Positions 11,051 through 22,058 of a stretch of 64,000 nucleotides of DNA are shown one piece after another. The DNA comes from Taudactylus pleione (lineage: Eukaryota; Chordata; Amphibia; Anura; Myobatrachidae). The DNA lies in contig JAUIMM010000113.1 of the NCBI GenBank assembly GCA_031769625.1, positions 9,606,501 through 9,670,500 of the forward strand. The letters run 5' to 3'. The notes beneath the pieces were generated by a model, which was not told where the DNA came from, did not search any database, and was given only the letters and a program-made list of their open reading frames with translations. The translations under genes were made by a program, and so were the position numbers. Position 1 is the first letter of the stretch, and each line of letters begins with the position of its first letter.

Positions 11051-11637
11051 GGGCTTGATTCAGATCCAGATGCTATTTGCGGCCGCTCGCTGGCTAAAAG
11101 GGACCGGCTATTTAAATCATGTGCTCGTACTGCGTCGCATAAAGCCGCCCACTAAGTAATAGCGAGCGGCCGCACTATGTGCTGGCACCTGTATAAAGAC
11201 ACCCCTTTGCCACTCGCAACACACGTCATCTCCGGCAGTTGTAGGATTAATCGGGAACATCGAGAGCCATCGGAGCTGCTCAAAGCGCTTGTGGTAGCCT
11301 TCTCCCACCACACCATTGCGAGCAGTTCAGGCTAAAATACAACCCAGTTACGCTACTTTGCTAATTATGCTCACCCATTAAACGCCGTTCTGACGGTCGG
11401 GCACGCCCACGTTCGCACATCCACCCCCCCGTTTACAAGCACCTTCCCCTGCTACCACCCACAAACGGCACTATCTGTCACTCAAAATAGCGGCCCGACT
11501 GCGGGCTACAGGCGAGCACTTTCCCATCGCAATGACTGGTTCACACATGCGCTTTGCTACTCACACGCATGCGCAGATTGCGTAAAATCGCTCAATGCGA
11601 GCGAGCGCAGCATAACGTCCGGGTCTGAATCAGGCCC
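11051..11637. mobile_element. 587-bp Harbinger-type MITE, TTA target duplication
   Basis: The ends are GGGCTTGATTCAGATCC (left) and GGGTCTGAATCAGGCCC (right), with TTA at 11048-11050 and 11638-11640. The interior includes CAAGCACCTTCCCCTGCTAC and CGCATGCGCAGATTG blocks. These are shared with the MITE at 36904 and, in diverged form, with the right end of the coding Harbinger element (59740-59991). Confidence 0.92.
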
Positions 11638-11884
11638 TTATGCCAATCATGCTGGGTACATGTCCAGTACTCTTGGAGCTGCTGGGCATGCTCCCAGTCC
11701 CTTTCTCCAGTCAATAGATGCCGCATGCATGAGCATGTCATCTATTCACCATTCCCTCCCCCCCATCTGGAACACTTTATTGGGGATGTTTGGGAGGCAT
11801 GCTAAAGGAAAGATCTTAAAAGAAAGGTGCGTAGTCACACAATAGTATTCCCAATTCAAACTACATCACACAATAGCACAATCT

Positions 11885-12022
11885 TATTCACATTAAGCCG
11901 CACGGCTTAATGGGAAGGAATTTGGCGGCGGGAGGGTTGCTGTATAAGTTTGGCCGTGCTGGGGATTGAGCCCCCTCTGCTGGCTGGTGCCCTACGCACA
12001 TGCGTAGTCGGCGTAACGGGCC
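11885..12022 (-). repeat. Dispersed repeat ending GGGCCGGCCCTG
   Basis: On the minus strand it begins CAGGGCCGGCCCG, followed by TACGC...GTAGGGCACC. Similar openings occur on the plus strand near 19343 and 25828. The CAGGG start hints at a hAT-type family, but no target duplication was found. Confidence 0.5.
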
Positions 12023-13214
12023 GGCCCTGCCAATGACCATATATAGTTTGAACAAGATTTTTATTCACGGAAATGAACAACTGGCTAATACTGTAAATCT
12101 GGTCTCCTTAAATGTCAGTGAAAGTACATGCTACCACTCCTCCACAAGCATGTTTTTTTAAAGCTATCTTGTTTTGGTTGCACTGGAAAAGAGTAATTTT
12201 AACGAGTGATTTATCAAAAATTAAAATTACACTTTTCCAAAAAACATTCATATGATCTCCTTAGATAGTATGTTAGGTAGCGAGCATCCGGTAAGGACGT
12301 TATTGATCAACCCTCTCTTCCTCTGTCACACTTTCAACTTCTTCTGGCTCCTCTACACCTTCACTGTCACCTATTGATGTTGTCCCAGTACCAGGTCAAT
12401 CTTCCCATTTTTGGTATAGGTGTAAGGTAGTTCTTTGTGAGCAGCGGGATTGGTTGTACCTATTAGGCAGTGTCCTGGGCAGGTGCAGTGTAGTAGCTGA
12501 AAACAGAGTTATTGTGATCACCCACCTTCTTCCGGGATATCAGTAAATATTAAGTATCCCCCAGATGTACTATGGAGGGATCGCATTTCCGACAGAGGCC
12601 GCAACTACAGTATGTGGGTTGTGAAGCTGTCAGATTTACCAAGCTCCGGAATGCGAAGAATTCCAGAGTTTGACTTACGCCATCTGAAGATGGCATTTTG
12701 CCTCTGTTGCCTTATGGGCTACACTTCGCAAAACTTACTGTCGGCCGCGTTTGCGCTGTAGTCTTGATAAAGAGTGAAGAGACAGCTGATGCAGGTCACT
12801 TCAATCCGAGCACATCACAGGGACAGGCTCCTTTCCGAGCCCTTGTCCCTTCATGTGCTGTTTAATACATTCGCCCGGTAGTATCGCATAATGCAATGCA
12901 ATCAAGGGCACTAATATCACACCCAGATCATATAAAAGTATGTGATTGTTGATAAATGGGTCCCATAGGGTCCGTTAGTGTGGTACCACAATAGAAATGT
13001 CAAGCAGCTGCTAAGACCCAGGTGCAACAAATATATGCACATTCTTTTACATAGAGATTAATACCTCAGATAACATATAGGGACCCTAAGTGGGGTACCA
13101 CACTATCTCTACCAGGGGGCCTATTTTCACCTTTTCATAAGTAGAAGAAACCAGAGAAGTTGAAATACATAAAAAATCTGGTCCTAAGGTGAAAGTTGAT
13201 TGGACATTGATATG
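12023..13214. other. No gene seen
   Basis: Unique-looking sequence without recognisable coding features. Short direct similarities (GTGTGGTACCACA near 12979 and GGGTACCACACT near 13094) occur, but no element is delimited. Confidence 0.5.
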
Positions 13215-14150
13215 AAGTTTTTATTAGCAGAGTTCTGGGCTGGGCACATCAGTGACCTGAGGGCCTGATTCAGAGCCGGATGCTCTGACCAGAGCGCTCT
13301 CTTTGAATCAGGGCCCTCCTACATGAAAATGGAGCGGCCTCTTGGACGCTCGCATAGCTGTGGGTGACCACCCACAGCTATAGCGAGCGTCCATGATGAT
13401 GGTCGCGATGGTCAAGACCATCGCGACCATCGGGCTTGCGACGGAGACCCTGCAGTAGGGTCTCGCTGCCGCAAGCCCTGGAGTGATTTTGGCTCTATCA
13501 GAGCCAAAATCACTCCCACTGACATCACTAGTGATGTCAGTGGGGCCGGACCCAGATGGTAGGCGTTCCCATGGGAACCCCTCAGTCTGGGCAGCCACGC
13601 CAACATCGACAGCATGCCCCCTTTGGTGCGAGACCCGGAGCGACGGCTACCCCGTGGCTAGCCGGGTCTCGCGCATGCGCACGACGGAGCTCCCTCCGTC
13701 ATGCGCATGCGCAGTAGGGCACCATCGACCTGCTTGCGAGCGTCCGGCGCTCACGAGCGGGTCTGAATCAGGCTCTGAGTCCTTAGCTTATTAGCAGAGT
13801 TCTGGTCTATGCACAATAGTGACCTGAACCCTGAACCCTTATCTTATTATAAGAGTCCTGGGCTGGACACGTTAGTGACCTGAGCCCTTAGCTTATTAGC
13901 AGAGTTCTGGGCTGGGCACGTTAGTGACCTAAGTCCTTAGCTTATTAGCAGAGTTCTGGGCTGGGCATGTTAGTGACCTGAGCACTTAGCTTATTAGCAG
14001 AGTTCTGGGCTTGGCATGTTAGTGAACTTGCACCCTTAGCTTATTAGCAGAGTTCTAGGCTGGGCATGTTAGTGACCTGAGCCCTTAGCTAATTAGAGTT
14101 CTGGCCTGGGCATGTTAGTGAACTGCACCCTTAGCTTATTAGCAGAGTTT
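13215..14150. repeat. Tandem array, about 49-bp unit, split by a MITE
   Basis: TTAGCTTATTAGCAGAGTTC, then TGGGCTGGGCATGTTAGTGACCTGAGCC-like sequence, repeats about eight times. The first unit (from about 13216) is separated from the others (from about 13779) by the MITE at 13261-13775, which landed in the array. Confidence 0.9.
13261..13775. mobile_element. 515-bp Harbinger-type MITE, second subfamily, TGA duplication
   Basis: The ends are GGGCCTGATTCAGAGCC and GGGTCTGAATCAGGCTC, with TGA at 13258-13260 and 13776-13778. The left end is followed within 55 bp by an inverted copy of itself (TTTGAATCAGGGCC), making a terminal hairpin. A long central palindrome (GGTCGCGATGGTC / GACCATCGCGACC) follows. 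It shares its interior with 62298-62780 and 8435-8612. Confidence 0.9.
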
Positions 14151-14730
14151 GACAGAGTATGTCCCGGTCCTGCGGACCGACCGTCAAGATACGCCAATCT
14201 GAGAATCGCCGCCCGTAACTTTTACAGGTTACCTCAGCACGTGTGGTTAACTAAACCTGGTAACTGCCACCAGCAGAAGAAAACTGTAATGCTAAAGCAT
14301 AAGGTGAGCTTTTGCTCTCACCTGCCTACACATTTATCAATAGAACAATGGGTAACATGAGCCATATGAGGCCTTGGGTCATAAAAACACAGATCCAGAA
14401 CTAGAATGAATGTTAATTCAAGAATATCTTCAAAGCTTACGTACAAAAAATGAATATAATAATATTAAAAAGAATCACACCGTTACTTATAATTTCCAGA
14501 AAACAAAATAAAATAACAAATTGGAGAAACAAACCACTCAAACCGCATTGGATTAAATGGTTCTGGGATGAGGCCTTCCCAGTGACGAATTAGGGATCAT
14601 CTGTATCCTTCGATAGCCTTACGCAGAATGAACAAAGGGCCAGGGTTGAGTCACATATTTATGCCTGCTTTCCTTTTACAGGCACCCCTTCACCCCCCCC
14701 CCCACCGGGGTGATTTTAACCCTCTTCAGT
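14151..14730. other. No gene seen
   Basis: A short C-run (14692-14703) precedes the minisatellite. I see no coding or element structure. Confidence 0.5.
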
Positions 14731-14734
14731 TTAG

Positions 14735-17700
14735 ATAGTACACAGCGGTGGTGATATAGTACACAGTGGTTGTGGTATAAGTACACAGTGGCGGTGGTAT
14801 AGTACACAGTGGTGGTAGTATAGTACACAGTGGTGATGATATAGTGCGCAGTGGTGGTAGTATAGTACACAGTGGTGGTGGTAGTGGTATAGTGCACAGT
14901 GGTGGTGGTATAGTACACAGCTGTGGTGGTATAGTACACAGTGGTGATTATATAGTACACAGTGGTGGTATAGTACACAGTGGTGGTGGTAAAGTACACA
15001 GCTGTGGTGGTATAGTGCACAGTGGTGGTGGTATAGTACACTGCGGAGGTGGTATAGTGCACAGTGGTGGTATAGTGCACAGCGGTGGTGGTGGTATAGT
15101 GCACAGTGGTGGTGGTATAGTGCAGAGTGGTAGTGGTATAGTACAAAGTGGTGATGATATAGTGCACAGTGGTGGTGGTATAGTACACAGCAGTGGTGGT
15201 ATAGTGCACAGTGGTGGTGGTATAGTGCACAGTGGTGGTGGTATAGTACACACTGGTGGAGGTATAGTACACAGTTGTGGTGGTATAGTACACAGTGGTG
15301 ATGATATGGTGCACAGTTGTGGTGGTATAGTACACAGTGGTGACGATATAGTACACAGTGGTGGTGGTATAGTACACAGCGGTTGTGCTATAGTGCACAG
15401 CGGTGGGGGTATAGTACACATTGGTGGTGGTATTGTGCACATTGGTGGTGGTATAGTGCACAATGGTGGTGGTATAGTACACATTGGTGGTGGTATAGTA
15501 CACAGTGGTGGTGGTATAGTACACAGTGGTGATGATAAAGTACACAGTGGTGGTGGTATAGTACACAGCAGAGGGGGTATAGTGCACAGTGCTTGTGGTA
15601 TAGTGCACAGTGGTGGTGGTATAGTGCACAGTGGTGGTGGTGATGATATAGTGCACAGTGGTGGTGGTATAGTACACAGCGGTGGTGGTATAGTGCACAG
15701 TGGTGGTGGTATAGTACACAGCGGTGGTGGTATAGTGCACAGTGGTGGTGGTATAGTGCACAGCGGTGGTGGTGGTGGTATAGTGCACAGTGGTGGTGGT
15801 GGTATAGTACACAGCAGTGGTGGTATAGTGCACAGTGCTGGTGGTATAGTGCACAGTGCTGGTGGTGGTGGTGCTATAGTGCACAGTGGTGGTGGTGGTG
15901 GTGGTGGTATAGTGCACAGTGGTGGTGGTATAGTACACAGTGGTGATGATATGGTGCACAGTGGTGGTGGTATAGTACACAGTGGTGATGATATAGTACA
16001 CAGTGGTGGTGGTATAGTACACAGCGGTTGCGCTATAGTGCACAGTGGTGTTGGTATAGTACACATTGGTGGTGGTATTGTGCACAGTGGTGGTGGTATT
16101 GTGCACAGTGGTGGTATAGTACACATTGGTGGTGGTATAGTACACAGTTGTGGTGGTATAGTACACAGTGGTAGTGGTATAGTGCACATTGGTGGTGGTA
16201 TAGTACACAGTGGTGGTGGTATAGAGCACAGTGGTGGTGGTCTAGTGCACAGTGGTGGTGGTAGAGCACACAGCGATGGTGGTATAGTGCACAGTGGTGT
16301 TGGTATAGTACACAGTGGTGGTGGTATAGTACACAGCGGTGGTAGAGTACACAGTGGTGGTGGTATAGTGCACAGTGGTGGTGGTATAGTACACAATGGT
16401 GGTGGTAGAGTATACAGCGATGGTGGTATAGTGCACAGTGTTGGTGGTATAGTACACAGTGGTGGTGGTATAGAACACAGCGGTTGCGCTATAGTGCACA
16501 GTGGTGTTGGTATAGTACACATTGGTGGTGGTATTGTGCACAGTGGTGGTGGTATAGTGCACAGTGGTGGTATAGTACACATTGGTGGTGGTATAGTACA
16601 CAGTTGTGGTGGTATAGTACACAGTGGTGATGATATGGTGCACAGTTGTGGTGGTATAGTACACAGTGGTGATGATATAGTACACAGTGGTGGTGGTATA
16701 GTACACAGCGGTTGTGCTATATTACACAGCGGTGGTGGTATTGTGCACATTGGTGGTGGTATAGTGCACAATGGTGGTGGTATAGTGCACAGTGGTGGTG
16801 GTATAGTGCACAGTGGTGGTGGTAGAGTGCACAGCGGTGGTGGTATAGTACACAGCGGTGGTGGTAGAGTACACAGCGGTGGTGGTATAGTACACAGCTG
16901 TGGTGGTATAGTGCACAGTGGTGGTGGTATAGTGCACAGTGGTGGTGGTATAGTAGACAGTGGTGGTGGTATAGAACACAGCGGTGGTGGTATAGTGAAC
17001 AGTGGTGGTAGAGTACACAGTGGTGGTGGTATAGTACACAGTGATGGTGGTATAGTGCACAGTGGTTGTGGTATAGTACACAGCGGTGGTAGTATAGTGC
17101 ACAGTGGTGGTGGTATAGTGCACAGCGGTGGTGGTATAGTACACAGCGGTGGTGGTATAGTGCACATTGGTGGTGGTATAGTACACAGCGATGGTGGTAT
17201 AGTGCACAGTGGTGGTGGTATAGTACACAGTGGTGGTGGTATAGTACGCAGCGGTGGTACTATAGTACACAGTGGTTGTGGTATAGTGCACAATGGTGGT
17301 GGTATAGTGCACAGTGATGGTGGTATAGTACATAGTGGTGGTGGTATAAAGCACAGCGGTGGTGGTATAGTGCACAGTGGTGGTGGTATAGTACACAGTG
17401 GTGGTGGTATAGTACACAGCAGTGGTAGTATAGAACACAGTGGTAGTGGTATAGTGCACATTGGTGGTGGTATAGTACACAGTGGTGGTGGTATAGAGCA
17501 CAGTGGTGGTGGTCTAGTGCACAGTGGTGGTGGTAGAGCACACAGCGATGGTGGTATAGTGCACAGTGGTGGTGGTATAGTACACAGTGGTGGTGGTATA
17601 GTACACAGCGGTGGTAGAGTACACAGTGGTGGTGGTATAGTGTACAGTGGTGGTGGTATAGTACACAGTGGTGGTGGTAGAGTATACAGCGATGGTGGTA

Positions 17701-17917
17701 TAGTGCACAGTGTTGGTGGTATAGTACACAGTGGTGGTGGTATAGTACACAGCAGTGGTAGTATAGAGCACAGTGGTAGTGGTATAGTGCACAGTGGTGG
17801 TGGTATAGTGCACAGTGGTGGTGGTATAGTACACAGCGGTGGTAGTATAGTGCACAGTGGTGGTTGTATAGTGCACAGTGGTGGTGATATAATACACAAC
17901 GGTGATGGTATAGTGCT
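14735..17917. repeat. 3.2-kb minisatellite of 21-bp units
   Basis: About 150 units of the form GTGGTATAGTGCACAGTGGT(G) occur. Length variation comes almost entirely from whole GGT triplets, so the phase stays a multiple of three. As a result one plus frame stays open for 1025 codons (reads GGGIVHS) and several minus frames stay open too (PPPLCTI and YTTTTVH types). These are artefacts of a stop-free repeat unit with no promoter or splice context. The plus strand is G/T-rich. Larger blocks repeat: a stretch near 16250-16460 closely resembles 17510-17720. Confidence 0.96.
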
Positions 17918-20199
17918 GTAGGGGCTTATGCAAGTCCTCTGTAATACAGGCAGTGTCCTGGAGTCACTCAGGGATACCCCTACTCAGATAGGACGCCAAG
18001 GAGAGAGAACATGCGGTAATGCTGCACATGTGAAGTAGTGCATGTCGTAGGTCAGGCCTCTGGAAAGAGCTGCAGCAGGTCTTAATGCCTGCTGGCTCTC
18101 AGGCCTGGAAGAGAGGCTGCGCAGAATACTCCTCGCCAACAATTTTTACTCTACCCACTATGCACATATTCCTAAACATCTGCTAACCTGCAAATATAAG
18201 CCCAAACTAATTTTACAGGGCTGTTTGCACCTTGAAATGCATTAGGAATGCAAGTAGGCGTGCATTAATGCGTTGAAGGATGAAATACTTTTTTGCTATT
18301 CTACTATTTTTATTTAAAAACATTTTGTTTTTATTTATTTTAAATCTTAATGGTCCCTTAAACCCCTGGTTCATAATTAAGAAGAAATAAATGGTCATCA
18401 GCAATTTTTCAGCTATCTGCCTTTTCTAATTACAAAGACCATAGATCATTTAAAAGTGAATAAACCTAAAATTGTTTAGTTAATGTCTATGACAAATGCT
18501 GCCTTATTGATGGTGTTAATAACTGTTATTTCTGATTGAACAGGTCAGGTATTGATGATATTCCTGGATCCTGATGAAATGGCCACAATGAGTCACTGAA
18601 GAGTCCGAATGTATTTGTAGGAAGAAGATACTTAGGGGTTAATAAAGCTTCTTCTCGCATTAGAGTTATTCTCGGCAAAGGTGTCTTCATGGTGATTTCA
18701 CTTATAGCCACAAAATACAAAGATTCCATGAAATATAATCATATGGTTTCATGGTACGTCACATTGTAATTACACAATTGTGGAATACAGTCTGGCTGGC
18801 TTTAAACAATTATGGTTTTGGCACAGATCACGTTAGTCGGCCCTTTACAGCTGTACTCTAAGCAGCCATATTCTGTCTTCCAAAGAACAGCACTATCAAC
18901 AGCAATACATTTGTATTTCAGAAGCAGAGGAACATATTTTTGTCAGGGTGACTCAGTTGCAGTTTCAAGCACCAATTCTATTTAAATGAAATTGTTTCTC
19001 TACAGTGCTGGTATTATAGCTAAAGAGTGTTAGCTTAAAATAAGAATGTTAAGACCCATAATAAGCACTTGATGATATCTTTCTACTAAGCTATAATACA
19101 GTGAAACCATATAAATACCACTTGTTAAAATGCAATATTTGTTTAGTATGCTGCAGTAGCCAGCCATAGGGGTTGATTGAGTCACACACAAAATGGCTGT
19201 CAGTGCATCCTGTGTTGGCTCCTCCTCTTAAACATGTGACATCCTGATGTCACACCGAGGTGGCGGAACCACCAGCACCAGGAAGTACAGCACGGCCGGA
19301 GAGTCCTGAGGACATTCAGGCCAGCTGTACATGCTGCAGGGTCAGGGCCGGTTCTATGATTACGCATGGTATGCGGCCGCGTAGGGCGCCACATAGTGAA
19401 GGGTGCTGCGACCATGCTGATTTATAAACAATAGCCAGCAGCAGAGAGGCTGACCGCGGGCAGACTGTGTCAATGTGACTCAGCTGCACCACGGTTCTAA
19501 TGGGCGGCTGTCCGATGACTTGTATAGGGCGACATGACGTCCCGTCGCAAGGCTATCGCGCTAGGGCGGGAGCGCGCTGGTGGAGTCTGGGACGGGAGCC
19601 GCGGCCCGCTTTTGATAAGAAGCCGGAGTAGTCGAGGGTGCCAGGGTGCCAGCGCCAATCTATCTGTTGTGTTGTAACTCAGTACTGTCCTGTGGGCTGG
19701 AGCTGTAGGGCCTCCAGGCGCCATCACCGGAATTCAGGAACGACGGGAAGGGTATATATCCATATCCTGCCTGGCTGGTAGCTTGGTATAATAACACTGT
19801 CAGTGTGACAGACTGACAGCATGTGTCGCACTCGCAGAAAAATATTCAAATCAAGTGATGAGGTGCTGGCCTGGCCCTGGGCTTCAACCTGCATATGGTG
19901 TTGATTTATAGATATACTGTATATCTATAAGATATATATCACCAAAAATAATTTGACCCCTAGGATATCATATCATAAAGCTATATCTATCTATAGGGCT
20001 TAAACATGGTAATGGTGTGGTTTTATAGATACAGCTATATGATAGCCTAGAGGCATATTATTTTTGGTGAGGATATATAACATAGATATATCTATATCTG
20101 TAGATAGATATAGCTGTAGTGAGGCCATGCCCCATCTTTGGGATTTACAGTAACAAACAAAAATGTGAGGTATATAATACATACATACAGTATATACAC
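17918..20199. other. No gene; includes a dispersed repeat and an AT-rich inverted repeat
   Basis: Most is unique-looking. From about 19343 (CAGGGCCGGTT, then TACGCATGG and GTAGGGCGCC) a relative of the repeats at 11885 and 25828 is present. At about 19938-20070 the phrase TCACCAAAAATAAT is inverted as ATTATTTTTGGTGA, with AT-rich arms. No coding evidence. Confidence 0.5.
19938..20070. repeat. AT-rich imperfect inverted repeat
   Basis: The arms are about 19938-19972 and 20036-20070, with TCACCAAAAATAAT and CCTAGGATATCATAT pairing with their complements across about 60 bp. Further TATATCTATA palindromes lie outside. It could be a MITE relic; the ends and duplication are not resolved. Confidence 0.55.
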
Positions 20200-20365
20200 A
20201 TACACACTAGGGGTGAGCGGGTTCGGATTTCTGAAATCCGAACCCCCCCGAGCCCCCCCGATCCGAGTCCGATCCGAGTCAGGCTCGACTTTTCCCGCCT
20301 GACTCGGATCTGAAATCGAGGCAAAACGTCATCATCCCGCCTTCCGAGTCTCGCGGGTTTTGGAA

Positions 20366-20405
20366 CCTATATAAGGTACCTGCGTCTGCGCCATTTTCTC
20401 ACTCG
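20366..20405 (+). promoter_or_regulatory. Probable hAT promoter: TATA box and YY1-like site
   Basis: CCTATATAAGGTACC near 20367 is a good TATA box. About 20 bases further on, GCGCCATTTTCTCACT contains a GCCATTTT YY1-type core at the expected start-site distance. Copy A carries the same pair inverted (TTATATAGG near 1111, AAAATGGCGC near 1087). A start here would give a 5' leader of about 1.65 kb containing the tandem array, unless it is spliced out. This is an inference from motifs only. Confidence 0.55.
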
Positions 20406-20730
20406 GCTGTGGACAGTGAAGAGGGAGGGTGGGAGTTAGGGCTGGCTGGGCTGTGTAGTGTAGTGTAGTGCTGCTGTTGTCCATTACTTCAAAGTCCATA
20501 GGGGCTGGCTGTGTTGTGTTGTGCTGTTGTTGTTAATAGGGGCTGTGTCCACTACTTCAAAGTCCATAGGGGCTGGCTGGACTGTGTTGTGCAGTCAGTT
20601 CTCCATAGGGGCTGTGTCCACTCCAAAGTCCTGTGCAGTGTCCCAGTCCTAAAGAGGTGCTGTAGTGTTGTCCAGGGGGTGCTCTGTCCATCAGGGGTGC
20701 TCCACCAAGTGCTAAAAAAATAATATATTT

Positions 20731-22010
20731 TCTGTGTTTGTGAATTGTGTGCGCAGTAGCCGCACGTGCATCAACAAAGTAGTGCCAAGCGTGCGCCTAT
20801 GTCATAAGTAAAGGGCCAGCTGGCTTGACCGTTAAAGGGTGCTGTAACCCACAAAGTACACTCCAGTCCAAACCAAAAAAAAAATTATTTTCTGTGTTTG
20901 TGAATTGTGTGCGCAGTAGCCGCACGTGCATCAACAAAGTAGTGCCAAGCGTGCGCCTGTGTCATAAGTAAAGGGCCGGCTGGCTTGACCATTAAAGGGT
21001 GCTGTAACCCCCAAAGTGCACTCCAGTCCAAACCAAAAAAAAAATTATTTTCTGTGTTTGTGAATTGTGTGCGCAGTAGCCGCACGTGCATCAACAAAGT
21101 AGTGCCAAGCGTGCGCCTGTGTCATAAGTAAAGGGCCGGCTGGCTTGACCGTTAAAGGGTGCTGTAACCCCCAAAGTACACTCCAGTCCAAACCAAAAAA
21201 AAAATTATTTTCTGTGTTTGTGAATTGTGTGCGCAGTAGCCGCACGTGCATCAACAAAGTAGTGCCAAGCGTGCGCCTGTGTCATAAGTAAAGGGCCGGC
21301 TGGCTTGACCGTTAAAGGGTGCTGTAACCCCCAAAGTACACTCCAGTCCAAACCAAAAAAATATATATTTTCTGTGTTTGTGAATTGTGTGCGCAGTAGC
21401 CGCACGTGCATCAACAAAGTAGTGCCAAGCGTGCGCCTGTGTCATAAGTAAAGGGCCGGCTGGCTTGACCGTTAAAGGGTGCTGTAACCCCCAAAGTACA
21501 CTCCAGTCCAAACCAAAAAAATATATATTTTCTGTGTTTGTGAATTGTGTGCGCAGTAGCCGCACGTGCATCAACAAAGTAGTGCCAAGCATGCGCCTGT
21601 GTCATAAGTAAAGGGCCGGCTGGCTTGACCGTTAAAGGGTGCTGTAACCCCCAAAGTACACTCCAGTCCAAACCAAAAAAATATATATTTTCTGTGTTTG
21701 TGAATTGTGTGCGCAGTAGCCGCACGTGCATCAACAAAGTAGTGCCAAGCATGCGCCTGTGTCATAAGTAAAGGGCCGGCTGGCTTGACCGTTAAAGGGT
21801 GCTGTAACCCCCAAAGTACACTCCAGTCCAAACCAAAAAAATATATATTTTCTGTGTTTGTGAATTGTGTGCGCAGTAGCCGCACGTGCATCAACAAAGG
21901 AGCAGCGCCAAGCGTACGCCTGTGTCCCATAAGTAAAGAGCCGGCTGGCTCATTTCTTAAAGGCTGGTATAACCCACAAAGTGCACTACTCTCCAGCAAA
22001 AATAAAAAAA
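20731..22010 (+). repeat. Array of eight 160-bp units inside hAT copy C
   Basis: TCTGTGTTTGTGAATTGTGT recurs at exactly 160-bp spacing from 20731 to 21851. The eighth unit is more diverged, and a ninth stub (22017) ends just before the transposase start. Units differ mostly in an A-run/AT tract (A9 versus AAAATATATAT). Position and orientation suggest a role as transposase-binding or promoter-associated repeats, by analogy with subterminal repeats of other hAT elements; this is not shown here. Confidence 0.93.
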
Positions 22011-22058
22011 TATTTTCTGTGTTTAGCCGCACGTATATATCAAATCGATATAACATAA

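Noticed and set aside
14844..17921. A 1025-codon plus-strand open frame and long minus-strand frames
   Set aside because: They are read-throughs of a 21-bp repeat with no stop in several frames. There is no start context, splice site, domain or non-repetitive sequence.
20731..22010. Possible CRISPR array (regular repeats)
   Set aside because: The units are contiguous 160-bp repeats without unique spacers, in a eukaryotic transposon with no cas genes.
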